Positions 1-8,234 of a DNA stretch of 8,234 nucleotides are shown here, one piece after another (within the stretch, counting starts at the first letter, position 1; every line of letters begins with the position of its first letter). A program made the translations under genes and the position numbers. The notes below the pieces were generated by a model. That model worked only from the letters and a program-made list of their open reading frames with translations, had not been told where the DNA came from and did no database searches. Source of the DNA: Leptospira adleri (lineage in GTDB: Bacteria > Spirochaetota > Leptospiria > Leptospirales > Leptospiraceae); NCBI RefSeq assembly GCF_002811985.1, contig NZ_NPDU01000117.1, positions 1 to 8,234 of the forward strand, given 5' to 3'.

Positions 1-153
1 AATCTCCTCAGCAGGATCAATATCCAAGGAGAACAGGAACGAAAAAATCAGCTCCATTACGGATCTAATGCTCAGCTTACCAGCTTTACGTTTCACGTGA
101 AACAAAATAACAAATGGGAACTTCTCAAAACCCACGAACTCTTTTACAGATAA
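1..153 (+). CDS. 3' end of an unrecognised gene (partial)
   Basis: Frame 1 is open from the left edge to a TAA at 151-153, giving the last 50 residues of a protein whose start lies outside the window. The codons look natural for this genome (GAA, AAA, CTC and ATC common), and the ending, with [12 protein letters not shown] at the C-terminus, reads like a small globular domain. The reverse strand is also open over this stretch, but it would use many GAG, CTG and GTT codons and I see no ribosome binding site for it, so I prefer the plus strand. A parS-type palindrome at 89-104 lies inside the reading frame and encodes TFHVKQ. I do not recognise the family. No terminator is visible before the convergent pseudogene that ends at 167. 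Confidence 0.5.
   Translation, partial: NLLSRINIQGEQERKNQLHYGSNAQLTSFTFHVKQNNKWELLKTHELFYR
89..104. promoter_or_regulatory. parS: parS centromere-like site (ParB binding)
   Basis: The sequence CGTTTCACGTGAAACA matches the widely conserved bacterial parS consensus TGTTTCACGTGAAACA at 15 of 16 positions. The inner 14 bases (90-103) form a perfect palindrome. ParB dimers load at such sites near origins and, with ParA and SMC, segregate the chromosome. The site lies about 5.5 kb left of dnaA, inside the reading frame of the partial gene, which is common for parS. parA and parB are not in this window. Confidence 0.88.
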
Positions 154-166
154 TCTTTTCTGAGCA

Positions 167-1093
167 CTAAGAGAGTAGGATTGAGTCGCCGGCTTTTTCA
201 GTCCCGACCTTCCTTTCGTCATCTTTCTTTATCTGAATGCAAATGTCTTCTCCACCAATGAAACGAAAAGCTTTTGCGTCGAACTCAAATTCTGCATCCT
301 TAATCTCTACTCGAACATCCAAGTCGATGACCGCTTAGAGACAATCATAGAATTTTAAGTTGGAATGCTCATTCTTGTAATGAGGTTTGCGGAAAATTTT
401 TGATTTTCGGAACAAGACCTCAATCGAGTTTTAAGATTGAAGAAGCTACGGTGACGTCTTCAAGATACAATCTTAGATTTTCGAGGAAGTATTTTTGAAC
501 GAAAGGAACTTGATATTCAGCGGAGAAAGAATTTTGATTCTTCACCTTTTGCTAAAATTCTAAGAAGATTTGAATTTGTGCGAGGCATGCCTATAATTTT
601 AACGAGTTTCGCGTGAACAGTCCAAAGAGAATTTTCTTGTAGCTACCCATTGTTTAAGAAGCAATCGAAACCTATTTCGAAAAATGCCGAATGAAAGGCG
701 TCCACATAATCGTTAAAAATGCAGCGTATTTTGCGAAACATTAGAGGCGTAATTTTGCTGAAGATCAGAATTCTTAAATGATCTTCTCGATAGATGAAGT
801 GAAAAGTTAGAATCGCGAATTCTAAATGTTTCTTTGCAGGAAGCGCTACGAGAAATCAAAACGTTCAAAATTCTTGCTTCGAATATCATAGAAATCATCC
901 TGAGTAAGGATGAAATCACTTATCAAACTAATTCGGGACCGAAGAATGCGCTTACCTTTTTTCAACAGCGAACCTCTTTCAGGTCGGAACTCCGGACTCT
1001 TTTTCAATAAGAACTTCTCTTCAATATTCGTCGTTTCGCTAGCTGCAAAACATAAAGATGATCTAAAAATTCACTCACGCTATCGATATCCAT
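167..1093 (-). pseudogene. Decayed protein-coding gene, frameshifted and stop-interrupted
   Basis: No single frame is open here, but on the minus strand protein-like segments follow one another in different frames. From 1093 an ATG opens MDIDSVSEFLDHLYVLQLAK. A second frame is open 1070-849 and includes EEKFLLKKSPEFRPERG and SDFILTQDDFYDIRSKNFER, ending in TAG at 846-848. A third frame runs 855-520 with one TAG at 643-645 and includes NDYVDAFHSAFFEIGFD and LWTVHAKLVKIIGMPRTN. A fourth is open 551-423 (AEYQVPFVQKYFLENLRLYL). The last, 334-167, gives 55 residues including VEIKDAEFEFDAKAFRFIGG and then a stop. Joined, they would make a protein of roughly 300 residues. At least three frame changes and two or more stops make it non-functional. 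I do not recognise the family. Between 840 and 715 a second frame is also open, so the path there is uncertain. Confidence 0.6.
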
Positions 1094-1169
1094 TTGCTTC
1101 TTTCTGAGTTCAATTCTTACTTCCGACTCGCGGCATCCAAAGCATCATCTCAATCTTTAGTTTTGAAAA

Positions 1170-1183
1170 GTTGGAACTCCAAC
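1170..1183. repeat. Inverted repeat with GGAACTCC core
   Basis: GTTGGAACTCCAAC has perfect 6-base arms (GTTGGA/TCCAAC) around a central AC. Related copies occur at 983-997 (GTCGGAACTCCGGAC), at 1333-1346 (read on the minus strand, TGTCGGAACTCCTA) and, with one core change, at 5492-5507. The recurrence in one window suggests a small dispersed palindromic element rather than chance. Its function is unknown to me. Confidence 0.45.
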
Positions 1184-1274
1184 GTTTTAGAAAAATAAGT
1201 CATTGGATTTTTCTTCTGAAAGAACCGGCGCATAGTTAAAAAGCGAAACGTCTTTTTTTGCGTCCGTTCACTCC

Positions 1275-1306
1275 AAATAAAAAAACCCGGATAAACACCG
1301 GGTTTT
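1275..1306 (-). terminator. Rho-independent terminator of mnmG
   Basis: A 9-bp stem (AAAACCCGG at 1282-1290 pairing with CCGGGTTTT at 1298-1306) encloses a 7-nt loop. Read on the minus strand, the stem is followed by an uninterrupted T run and then ATTT, the classical intrinsic terminator layout. It lies about 60 nt beyond the mnmG stop. The plus-strand side has only four T residues, so it works best for the minus strand. It shows that mnmG is not co-transcribed with rsmG or parAB here. Confidence 0.85.
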
Positions 1307-1310
1307 CAAA

Positions 1311-1328
1311 GCGTTTCATGTGAAACGC
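1311..1328. promoter_or_regulatory. parS: Second parS-like site
   Basis: GCGTTTCATGTGAAACGC has perfect 8-base arms (GCGTTTCA/TGAAACGC) around a central TG. Its inner 16 bases match the parS consensus at 13 positions. The differences are the two outer bases, which still pair with each other, and one central C-to-T change. It lies between the mnmG stop codon and its terminator, 1.2 kb from the stronger site at 89-104. Two sites so close together near an origin support a ParB-loading region. Confidence 0.7.
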
Positions 1329-1363
1329 AGGCTAGGAGTTCCGACAAAATAGAATTTTCGGAC

Positions 1364-3271
<1,908 letters not shown>

Positions 3272-3281
3272 TGAGATTCAA

Positions 3282-3301
3282 CTTCCTGAAAAGAGATTAT
3301 A
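3282..3301 (-). promoter_or_regulatory. Probable mnmG promoter -10 and ribosome binding site
   Basis: On the minus strand a perfect TATAAT (3301-3296) is followed about 8 nt later by AGGAAG (3287-3282), with the mnmG ATG 10 nt further on. This implies a very short 5' leader of around 18 nt. The best -35 is a weak TTGCGA (3326-3321) at 19-nt spacing. The -10 and Shine-Dalgarno are read directly, and their use is inferred. Confidence 0.45.
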
Positions 3302-3372
3302 AATTTAAGAATGGGATGTTTCGCAAGTAACGAGCGCTTTTGTTGCAAGATGCAATCGACAAGAGACCCGAC

Positions 3373-3414
<42 letters not shown>

Positions 3415-3415
3415 T

Positions 3416-4339
3416 ATGGCAGTATCCATCAAGAAACTATCCTATTTTGAAGGAAAAATCCTTCCCGAATCCGAAGCTAAGATCAGCATCCAGACGCACG
3501 CCCTTCAATATGGAACCACCGTCTTCGGCGGACTTCGAGGTTACTACGACAAAGATACGGATAACATCTATCTATTTCGTATCTTAGACCATTTTCAAAG
3601 GCTTATCAACTCGACTAAAATCATGCAGTTGAAGTTGGAAAAAACTAAAGAAGAATTGCGCGACATAACAATCGATCTGATTCGTCAGTGCGGGTACAAA
3701 GAGAACATCTATCTTCGGCCTTTCGTTTATACTTCAGCATTACAACTCTCTCCACGTTTCCATGACGTCCCGACCGAACTTGCGATCTACATTCTACAAT
3801 TGAATGATTACTTAGATACGAAGCGCGGATTGAAAACTATGGTTTCCAGTTGGAGAAGATTTGACGACGCAGTAATCCCGACTCTTTCCAAAGTTTCCGG
3901 CGGCTATGTGAATTCAGCGCTCGCAAAATCGGAAGCCGTACAAAACGGATTTGATGAAGCGATCTTCTTAGATGCTCGCGGATTCGTAAGCGAAGGCTCA
4001 GCTGAAAATATCTTTCTCGTTCGCGACGGCAAGATCATCACGCCCGGAGTAAATTCTTCCTTGTTGGAAGGAATCACAAGAAGGAGCGTTCTTCAGATTG
4101 CAAAGGACGACGGAATCGAAGTCATTGAAAGAGATATATCTCGCAGCGAACTTTATATTTCCGATGAAGTTTTCTTCTCAGGGACCGGAGTTCAAATCGC
4201 ATGGGTTTCCGAAATCGATCATAGAAAAATAAGCAACGGAGAGATGGGACCGATCACGAAAAAGATTCAGAGTTTATTCTTTAACCTTGTGATCAACAAA
4301 GACGAAAAATACAGACACTGGTTGACCCCGGTTTATTGA
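3416..4339 (+). CDS. ilvE: Branched-chain amino acid aminotransferase (class IV, PLP-dependent)
   Basis: The product interconverts leucine, isoleucine and valine with their 2-oxo acids, using 2-oxoglutarate/glutamate and pyridoxal phosphate. It matches E. coli IlvE (309 residues) closely in length and layout when read from this ATG (307 residues). The PLP lysine is Lys159 in TLSKVSGGYVNSA. Arg55 (FRILDHFQRL) fits the phosphate-binding arginine, Arg101 (YLRPFVY) fits the substrate-carboxylate arginine, and Glu193 lies in VSEGSAENIF. GITRRSVLQIAKD (219-231) and ISDEVFFSGTG (248-258) are the usual C-terminal blocks. VFGGLR at 36-41 replaces the usual VFEGIR. An in-frame ATG at 3383 would add 11 residues but has no ribosome binding site and no counterpart in E. 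coli IlvE. The later ATG follows a weak CAGG. holB follows after 6 nt. A D-amino-acid transaminase or aminodeoxychorismate lyase is less likely given Arg101 and the SEG motif. Confidence 0.93.
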   Translation: MAVSIKKLSYFEGKILPESEAKISIQTHALQYGTTVFGGLRGYYDKDTDNIYLFRILDHFQRLINSTKIMQLKLEKTKEELRDITIDLIRQCGYKENIYLRPFVYTSALQLSPRFHDVPTELAIYILQLNDYLDTKRGLKTMVSSWRRFDDAVIPTLSKVSGGYVNSALAKSEAVQNGFDEAIFLDARGFVSEGSAENIFLVRDGKIITPGVNSSLLEGITRRSVLQIAKDDGIEVIERDISRSELYISDEVFFSGTGVQIAWVSEIDHRKISNGEMGPITKKIQSLFFNLVINKDEKYRHWLTPVY

Positions 4340-4345
4340 TATAAA

Positions 4346-5284
4346 ATGAGTTCTCCCACGTTTCATCTGGATGATATCTTAGGACAAGAAACCGCGCTTA
4401 CGTTTCTAAAAAGATATTCTTCCAGACCTGAAATGATTCCTCCGTTATTGATTTTTCACGGACCCGACGGGACCGGAAAGGAATCCGCATCGGAAAGATT
4501 TATCAAACAAGTCCTTTGTTTTGAAGGAACTTCATGCGGAACGTGTGCATCGTGCAAAGCGTTCATGCACAATTCGCATCCGGATTACATTCGTTTTCCC
4601 GAAGAAAGCGGAAAGATCATTCCCATCGGAAGCGAGGAGAATCCGGAAGAATTCACCATCCGCTGGTTGATTCGTTCACGACTCAATTACAGACCGCATC
4701 TTTCCAAGTTTCGTTTTATAGTATTTCCTGATGCTTCTTTGATCGGAAACGAAGCGGAAACCGCACTCTTAAAATCCTTGGAAGAATCACCACCGTTTTC
4801 CAGATTCATATTCATCGTTAACAATTTAGATAAACTGAAAGAAACAATCGTTAGTAGAGCTATCTGTGTTCCATTCCAATATCTCAATCAGGAAGTTCTT
4901 CAAAAAATTCATTCTCAATTCAATCTACCGATCCTTCCTTTTCAAGGAGGAAGTATGCTATCCTTCGAATGTCCGAAGGATGTAATCGATTTAGTTCAGG
5001 AAAAAATCAAAGATAAAATCGAAACACAACTTGATTTGCTAAAATTAGAATCATGGATTCATTCTTATAAAGACGAACATCCCGAATGGAAGGAAAATTT
5101 TTCTTATAAGGAATTTCTGGAACTGGTAAGTCTTATTTTAATCTACGAGTACACAAGAACCGGATACGAAAATCATATCTCTAAGATCGAAGCGATCTTT
5201 CAATTCAAGTCGGAAATTCATAAAAAGATCATCGGATTGGAAACCCTGGCGCTTTCCAGACTCTTTTTTCACCTTTCTCTCTAA
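4346..5284 (+). CDS. holB: DNA polymerase III delta' subunit (clamp-loader protein)
   Basis: This 312-residue protein has the clamp-loader AAA+ layout. In the complex, delta' is the stator that helps the gamma/tau motor open the DnaN ring and load it on primed DNA. The P-loop is degenerate: GPDGTGKE (39-46) has Glu where Ser or Thr would bind Mg-ATP, which fits a non-ATP-binding delta'. A zinc module follows, with Cys58, Cys64, Cys67 and Cys70, then HPD at 78-80. FIVFPDASLIG and TALLKSLEESPP (139-150) match the Walker-B and following helix region. The usual Ser-Arg-Cys motif is SRA (170-172), so the arginine that reaches the neighbouring ATP site is kept and the cysteine lost. The C-terminal third is poorly conserved helix. 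It starts 6 nt after ilvE with no clear ribosome binding site, suggesting translational coupling. A stand-alone DnaX is excluded by length and the broken P-loop. Confidence 0.9.
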   Translation: MSSPTFHLDDILGQETALTFLKRYSSRPEMIPPLLIFHGPDGTGKESASERFIKQVLCFEGTSCGTCASCKAFMHNSHPDYIRFPEESGKIIPIGSEENPEEFTIRWLIRSRLNYRPHLSKFRFIVFPDASLIGNEAETALLKSLEESPPFSRFIFIVNNLDKLKETIVSRAICVPFQYLNQEVLQKIHSQFNLPILPFQGGSMLSFECPKDVIDLVQEKIKDKIETQLDLLKLESWIHSYKDEHPEWKENFSYKEFLELVSLILIYEYTRTGYENHISKIEAIFQFKSEIHKKIIGLETLALSRLFFHLSL

Positions 5285-5351
5285 ATGACATTCATTATTT
5301 TGAATATAGATTCTTATAAATAAACAAAAAGAACGTTAGGCGAAACCTAAA

Positions 5352-5381
5352 TTGGACTCAAAATAACTTTTGCGACATAAT
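5352..5381 (+). promoter_or_regulatory. Candidate dnaA promoter
   Basis: TTGGAC (5352-5357) and CATAAT (5376-5381, 5 of 6 to the -10 consensus) are separated by 18 nt in the holB-dnaA gap. Transcription would begin near 5388 and give a leader of about 230 nt containing the hairpin and the mini-ORFs. The -35 is poor, and other weak combinations exist, so this is tentative. The rest of 5285-5618 holds no gene and no clear holB terminator. Confidence 0.3.
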
Positions 5382-5491
5382 TTATTATTCAATCCATAAA
5401 CCTTTCCTTTTTTCGGGAGAACTTTCCGATTCCGGAATTTTCATTTGAGTACAAGAGTTCTTTCAAAAATAGTGTATTCTCATTCATCGAG

Positions 5492-5507
5492 CTCCGGGAC
5501 TCCGGAG
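5492..5507 (+). promoter_or_regulatory. Short GC-rich hairpin in the dnaA leader
   Basis: CTCCGG (5492-5497) pairs perfectly with CCGGAG (5502-5507) around a GACT loop, in otherwise AT-rich sequence. No T run follows, so it is not an intrinsic terminator. The 3' arm overlaps GGAGG (5504-5508), the Shine-Dalgarno of the mini-ORF beginning at 5513, so folding would hide that site. It also resembles the GGAACTCC palindromes in the left part (983-997). Confidence 0.5.
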
Positions 5508-5512
5508 GAAAA

Positions 5513-5586
5513 GTGAAAAATCGCCCTATTCAATCGATTTGGATAAAATGATCCGAATCAAACTCGTAAAAATATCTCTCAAGTGA
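5513..5586 (+). other. Two chained mini-ORFs upstream of dnaA (possible leader peptides)
   Basis: GGAGG (5504-5508) precedes a GTG at 5513 that opens [12 protein letters not shown], stopping at 5549-5551. That stop overlaps an ATG (ATGA, 5548-5551) opening [12 protein letters not shown], which stops at 5584-5586. This second stop overlaps a GTG (5583-5585) in the dnaA frame. The sequence shows the chain. Whether it is translated is unknown, and 12-codon ORFs arise easily by chance. Confidence 0.22.
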
Positions 5587-5608
5587 GATTTTTTGTTTTT
5601 ATTTCTTT

Positions 5609-5614
5609 GGAGGA
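5609..5614 (+). promoter_or_regulatory. dnaA ribosome binding site
   Basis: GGAGGA lies 4 nt before a TTG at 5619 and is the only strong Shine-Dalgarno near the start of the dnaA frame. It decides the start: the in-frame GTG at 5583, 12 codons upstream, has none. Confidence 0.75.
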
Positions 5615-5618
5615 AGAG

Positions 5619-6932
5619 TTGAACCTAGTTTGGAATAAAATTTTAGAGGAAGTATCCAAAAAAATATCTCCTCAATACTTTGAAAGGTTCATTGATACCC
5701 TAAAATTAGAAACTCTTAACTCCGAAAAATGCACGATCATAGCTCCTTCTGCGACGATCAAAACTCATGTTGAAAGAAAATATCAAAGCATCATTGAAAG
5801 TGCGATCTTAGAAGCATGCGGAGATAAAATTCCGGTCGAGATTTTAATCGAATCTAAGCCGGCATCTCCTCTTCAGACGATTATTGAAAAATCATTCGAC
5901 CAAAAAGATTTTCAATTCAATCCGGATTACACGTTCGAATCTTTTATCGTAGGCGATTGCAACCGCCTTGCATACACGGCCGCAAAGGAATGTGTAAAAA
6001 AACCCGCGGAGATAAATCCTCTTTACTTATTCGGAAGCGTCGGAGTTGGAAAAACGCATCTACTTCACGCGATCGGTTCCGAACTTTTGAAAAAAGATCC
6101 CTGGAAAACAGTTTGTTACGTCGACATCTCTTCTTTTATGAACGAGTTTCGTTTCGCACTTCAATCCCGAGAACTCATCGAAAGTTTTAAGATTAAATAT
6201 CAATCCTACAATTGTCTTCTTGTGGACGATATCCAACTTCTCTCCACCAACGCAGAAAAAACGCAGGATGAATTTTTCGCTCTGTTTAATTTTCTCTTTG
6301 AAAGAAAAAGGCAGATCGTAATCGCCTCGGACCGACCCAGTTCCGAACTTCCCATTCACGAAAGACTGAAATCAAGATTTGTTACCGGTGTTCAGGCCGA
6401 CATTCAATATCCGGACCGCGAGATCAGAAGAGGAATCGTAGCCCACCATTCTCAGATTATGGATTTAGGATTGAGTGAAGACATTCTTGATTTTCTTGCC
6501 GATCAAATCGAGGAAGATACAAGACTTCTCCTCGGAGCGCTCAACGATATTTATCTTTATAAAAAATCATATTCTTTGCTGTTCTTAAACCTAGAAAAAG
6601 TAAAGGAAATCGTTAAGAATCGTCTGTATCGTAAAAAGAACGTTGAATTTTCTCACGATCGAATCATTGAAGCGGTTGCAAAAGAATTCGGTTTAAACTC
6701 TTCCGAGATTATGGGAAAAAGTAGAAAGAAAGAACTCATCATTCCCCGTCACATCTGCTTTTATCTTCTGCATAACGTTTTCAAAGTCAATAAATCTCAA
6801 GTGGGCAGACTCTTCCAAACACAGCATACAACCGTAATTCACGGGGTTAGAAAAGCCGAAGACCTCCTTTCAAAAAACAAAGAGATGAGATTTTTAGTGG
6901 AACGGATCAGTTCACGCTATCGACTTCAATAA
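5619..6932 (+). CDS. dnaA: Chromosomal replication initiator DnaA
   Basis: DnaA-ATP binds boxes in oriC, melts the adjacent AT-rich DNA and recruits the helicase. From the TTG the protein has 437 residues and begins [11 protein letters not shown], as DnaA proteins usually do. Domain I is about 1-80, and the linker (domain II) is very short, about 81-98. The AAA+ domain has Walker [10 protein letters not shown] (139-147), Walker B LLVDDIQ (200-206), sensor 1 IVIASDRP (233-240), the arginine finger in RLKSRF (Arg253) and sensor 2 Arg302 in TRLLLGAL. Domain IV (about 345-437) keeps the minor-groove arginine (PRHIC, Arg377) and HTTVIH (403-408). The usual GGRD before HTTV is here QTQ, one residue shorter, and the preceding SLPxIG is NKSQVG. 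A GTG start at 5583 would add 12 residues and is possible only by coupling to the mini-ORF ending there. The frame is intact to TAA. Confidence 0.97.
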   Translation: MNLVWNKILEEVSKKISPQYFERFIDTLKLETLNSEKCTIIAPSATIKTHVERKYQSIIESAILEACGDKIPVEILIESKPASPLQTIIEKSFDQKDFQFNPDYTFESFIVGDCNRLAYTAAKECVKKPAEINPLYLFGSVGVGKTHLLHAIGSELLKKDPWKTVCYVDISSFMNEFRFALQSRELIESFKIKYQSYNCLLVDDIQLLSTNAEKTQDEFFALFNFLFERKRQIVIASDRPSSELPIHERLKSRFVTGVQADIQYPDREIRRGIVAHHSQIMDLGLSEDILDFLADQIEEDTRLLLGALNDIYLYKKSYSLLFLNLEKVKEIVKNRLYRKKNVEFSHDRIIEAVAKEFGLNSSEIMGKSRKKELIIPRHICFYLLHNVFKVNKSQVGRLFQTQHTTVIHGVRKAEDLLSKNKEMRFLVERISSRYRLQ

Positions 6933-6972
6933 ACATTTCAGACTTACAACTTTCAGTACAAGGCTATTCACA

Positions 6973-6982
6973 CTGTAAATAA
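6973..6982 (+). promoter_or_regulatory. DnaA-box-like element 1
   Basis: CTGTAAATAA is identical to element 3 at 7029. Its start is 11 bp, about one helical turn, from element 2, so both would face the same side of the helix. Confidence 0.5.
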
Positions 6983-6983
6983 C

Positions 6984-6993
6984 CTGTACATTA
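6984..6993 (+). promoter_or_regulatory. DnaA-box-like element 2
   Basis: CTGTACATTA matches element 1 at 8 of 10 positions and lies in the same orientation directly after it. Confidence 0.4.
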
Positions 6994-7028
6994 ACTCTTA
7001 ATTCCCTGTTTAATGGATTCAATAAATC

Positions 7029-7038
7029 TGTAAATAAG
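7029..7038 (+). promoter_or_regulatory. DnaA-box-like element 3
   Basis: CTGTAAATAA is an exact second copy of element 1, 56 bp downstream in the same orientation. I found no other exact copy elsewhere in the window. Confidence 0.5.
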
Positions 7039-7108
7039 ACATAATGCAAAATTACTGTCGCTTCAGAAGAAGAAATTTACGAAGAATTATGTCAGAAACG
7101 AAAATTCA

Positions 7109-7142
<34 letters not shown>

Positions 7143-7154
7143 AATAGGAATACG

Positions 7155-7204
<50 letters not shown>

Positions 7205-7230
7205 GAATCTATTTAATTAAGTAAGATATT

Positions 7231-7235
7231 AGGAG
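7231..7235 (+). promoter_or_regulatory. dnaN ribosome binding site
   Basis: AGGAG lies 7 nt before the TTG at 7243, an ideal spacing, and fixes the dnaN start at a non-ATG codon. No in-frame ATG lies near the N-terminus of the family. Confidence 0.85.
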
Positions 7236-7242
7236 ACCTAAA

Positions 7243-8234
7243 TTGAAAATCAAAGTAAACACATCTGAATTCTTAAAAGCGATCCATGCGGTCGAAGGTG
7301 TTATCTCTGCGAGAGAGATTAAATCTGTATTATCAAATCTTAAAATAGAAGCCGAAGGGAAAGAGGTATTTCTTTCAGCGACGGATCTTGAGATCTCTAT
7401 AAAAACTTCCGTTCCGGCGGATGTCATTCAGCCCGGAAGTATTTCCCTACCGGCAAAACAACTTTCCAGTTTTTTTAAAACGATCAATTTTGAAGAAACC
7501 GTTCTATCCTTAGAAGAATCGGACGGCGAATCTTCCATTGCATACATTACCGACGCCTCCGGAAAAAATGACTACAAATCCAAAATTTCCGGGATGGACG
7601 CGGAAGAAATCAAAACTATTTCCAAAGTGAATTCTTCTCAAGTTTCCTCTTTTCCAAGTACGTTGATAAACGACATGATTCGTAAAACTTCTTATGCGAT
7701 CGCGCATGAGGATCAGAGATTTATTTTCAACGGACTTTATATGATTCCGAATGAGACCAAGTTGATTTTTGTCGGGACCGACGGAAGAAGACTTTGTAAA
7801 ATCGAAAGGACGCTTCCCGCTCCGTTGCAATTTAAAGAATCCATCATCGTTCCTGCAAAGGCTATCCGCGAAATTTCAAAGATGATCGCCACTTCGGAAA
7901 CGGGTAGTATCGGTTTGATAGACAGCCAGATTTATGCGTCTGCCAATAACATCGAACTTTTGTGTAAGTTGATCGAAGGAAATTTTCCGAATTACGAACA
8001 GGTCATTCCAAAGAGCACAAAATTCTCCACTTCGATTTCCAAAGAAGAATTTCAAGTTTCACTGAGACAAGTTATGACCGCCGCCGAAGAACCTTCGAGA
8101 CAAGTCAGACTTACTTTTACAAAAAACAATCTAAACTTCTTTGCGCAGACTCTCGGAGCTTCCGAAGCGAGCATCAACAAATCCATTGAATATTCCGGAG
8201 ACGAAGTAACGATCGCTTTCAAAGGAGAATATCT
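7243..8234 (+). CDS. dnaN: DNA polymerase III beta subunit, sliding clamp (partial, 3' end outside)
   Basis: The beta clamp is a ring-shaped homodimer that holds polymerase III and other DNA enzymes on DNA. The frame opens at TTG ([20 protein letters not shown]) behind a good ribosome binding site and stays open for 330 codons to the right edge. Clamps have about 366-375 residues, so roughly the last 40 are missing, including the C-terminal part of the protein-binding pocket. Typical landmarks are [18 protein letters not shown] in domain [12 protein letters not shown] after it, [14 protein letters not shown] in domain II, and [14 protein letters not shown] at the join to domain III. All three clamp domains are therefore represented. 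It follows dnaA across the presumed origin in the same direction, but the 310-nt gap and its own candidate promoter suggest separate control. No frameshift is seen. Confidence 0.97.
   Translation, partial: MKIKVNTSEFLKAIHAVEGVISAREIKSVLSNLKIEAEGKEVFLSATDLEISIKTSVPADVIQPGSISLPAKQLSSFFKTINFEETVLSLEESDGESSIAYITDASGKNDYKSKISGMDAEEIKTISKVNSSQVSSFPSTLINDMIRKTSYAIAHEDQRFIFNGLYMIPNETKLIFVGTDGRRLCKIERTLPAPLQFKESIIVPAKAIREISKMIATSETGSIGLIDSQIYASANNIELLCKLIEGNFPNYEQVIPKSTKFSTSISKEEFQVSLRQVMTAAEEPSRQVRLTFTKNNLNFFAQTLGASEASINKSIEYSGDEVTIAFKGEY

Noticed and set aside
713..919. 68-codon minus-strand ORF
   Set aside because: It has no ribosome binding site and lies across the decayed gene, whose fragments in other frames look more protein-like. 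At most its end is one of the pseudogene segments.
910..1107. 65-codon plus-strand ORF
   Set aside because: It is antisense to the pseudogene segment at 1070-849, which has better protein character. There is no Shine-Dalgarno and no recognisable family.
5336..5350. TTAGG-CGAAA-CCTAA hairpin after holB as a terminator
   Set aside because: The stem has only 5 bp, is AT-rich in part, and is followed by no T run.
5445..5480. TTGAGT with TATTCT as a dnaA promoter
   Set aside because: The spacing is 24 nt, too long for a standard promoter, and no better-placed hexamer accompanies either element.
5583..5618. GTG at 5583 as the main dnaA start
   Set aside because: It has no Shine-Dalgarno and would add a hydrophobic extension (RFFVFIS) not typical of DnaA. 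The TTG at 5619 has GGAGGA and gives the usual N-terminus. It is kept only as a possible minor start.

Overview
The window looks like the replication-origin region of a Leptospira chromosome (Spirochaetota). The evidence is the gene set and order (mnmG, ilvE, a DNA polymerase III delta' gene, dnaA, dnaN), the character of the proteins, moderate-to-low GC (about 40% by eye), TTG starts on both dnaA and dnaN, and parS-type sites a few kilobases from dnaA. The decayed gene in the left part suggests a genome that is losing genes. I cannot fix the species.

Left part (1-1363). The 3' end of an unrecognised plus-strand gene stops at 153. It meets, tail to tail, a heavily decayed minus-strand gene (about 167-1093) that can be read only as a chain of open segments in different frames, broken by stops. 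A near-perfect parS site (89-104) lies inside the partial gene. A second parS-like site (1311-1328) lies between the mnmG stop and the mnmG terminator. Several GGAACTCC-centred inverted repeats are scattered here.

Middle (1364-5284). mnmG (tRNA wobble-uridine modification, minus strand) diverges from ilvE (branched-chain aminotransferase). ilvE is followed after 6 nt by holB, encoding a clamp-loader delta' protein, so the two are probably co-transcribed.

Right part (5285-8234). A 334-nt leader precedes dnaA. It holds a hairpin and two tiny ORFs chained by start/stop overlaps. dnaA starts most credibly at a TTG behind a strong Shine-Dalgarno. Its product has a complete AAA+ domain but an altered, one-residue-shorter DNA-recognition loop. 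The 310-nt AT-rich gap between dnaA and dnaN holds five copies of a CTGTAAATAA-type element, which differs from the canonical DnaA box at the two central C:G pairs. It is the best oriC candidate. dnaN begins at a TTG and runs off the right edge.

Together, the initiator (DnaA), sliding clamp (DnaN), a clamp-loader subunit and chromosome-partition sites sit around the presumed origin. The most interesting point is the match between an unusual DnaA recognition loop and an unusual repeated box beside it.
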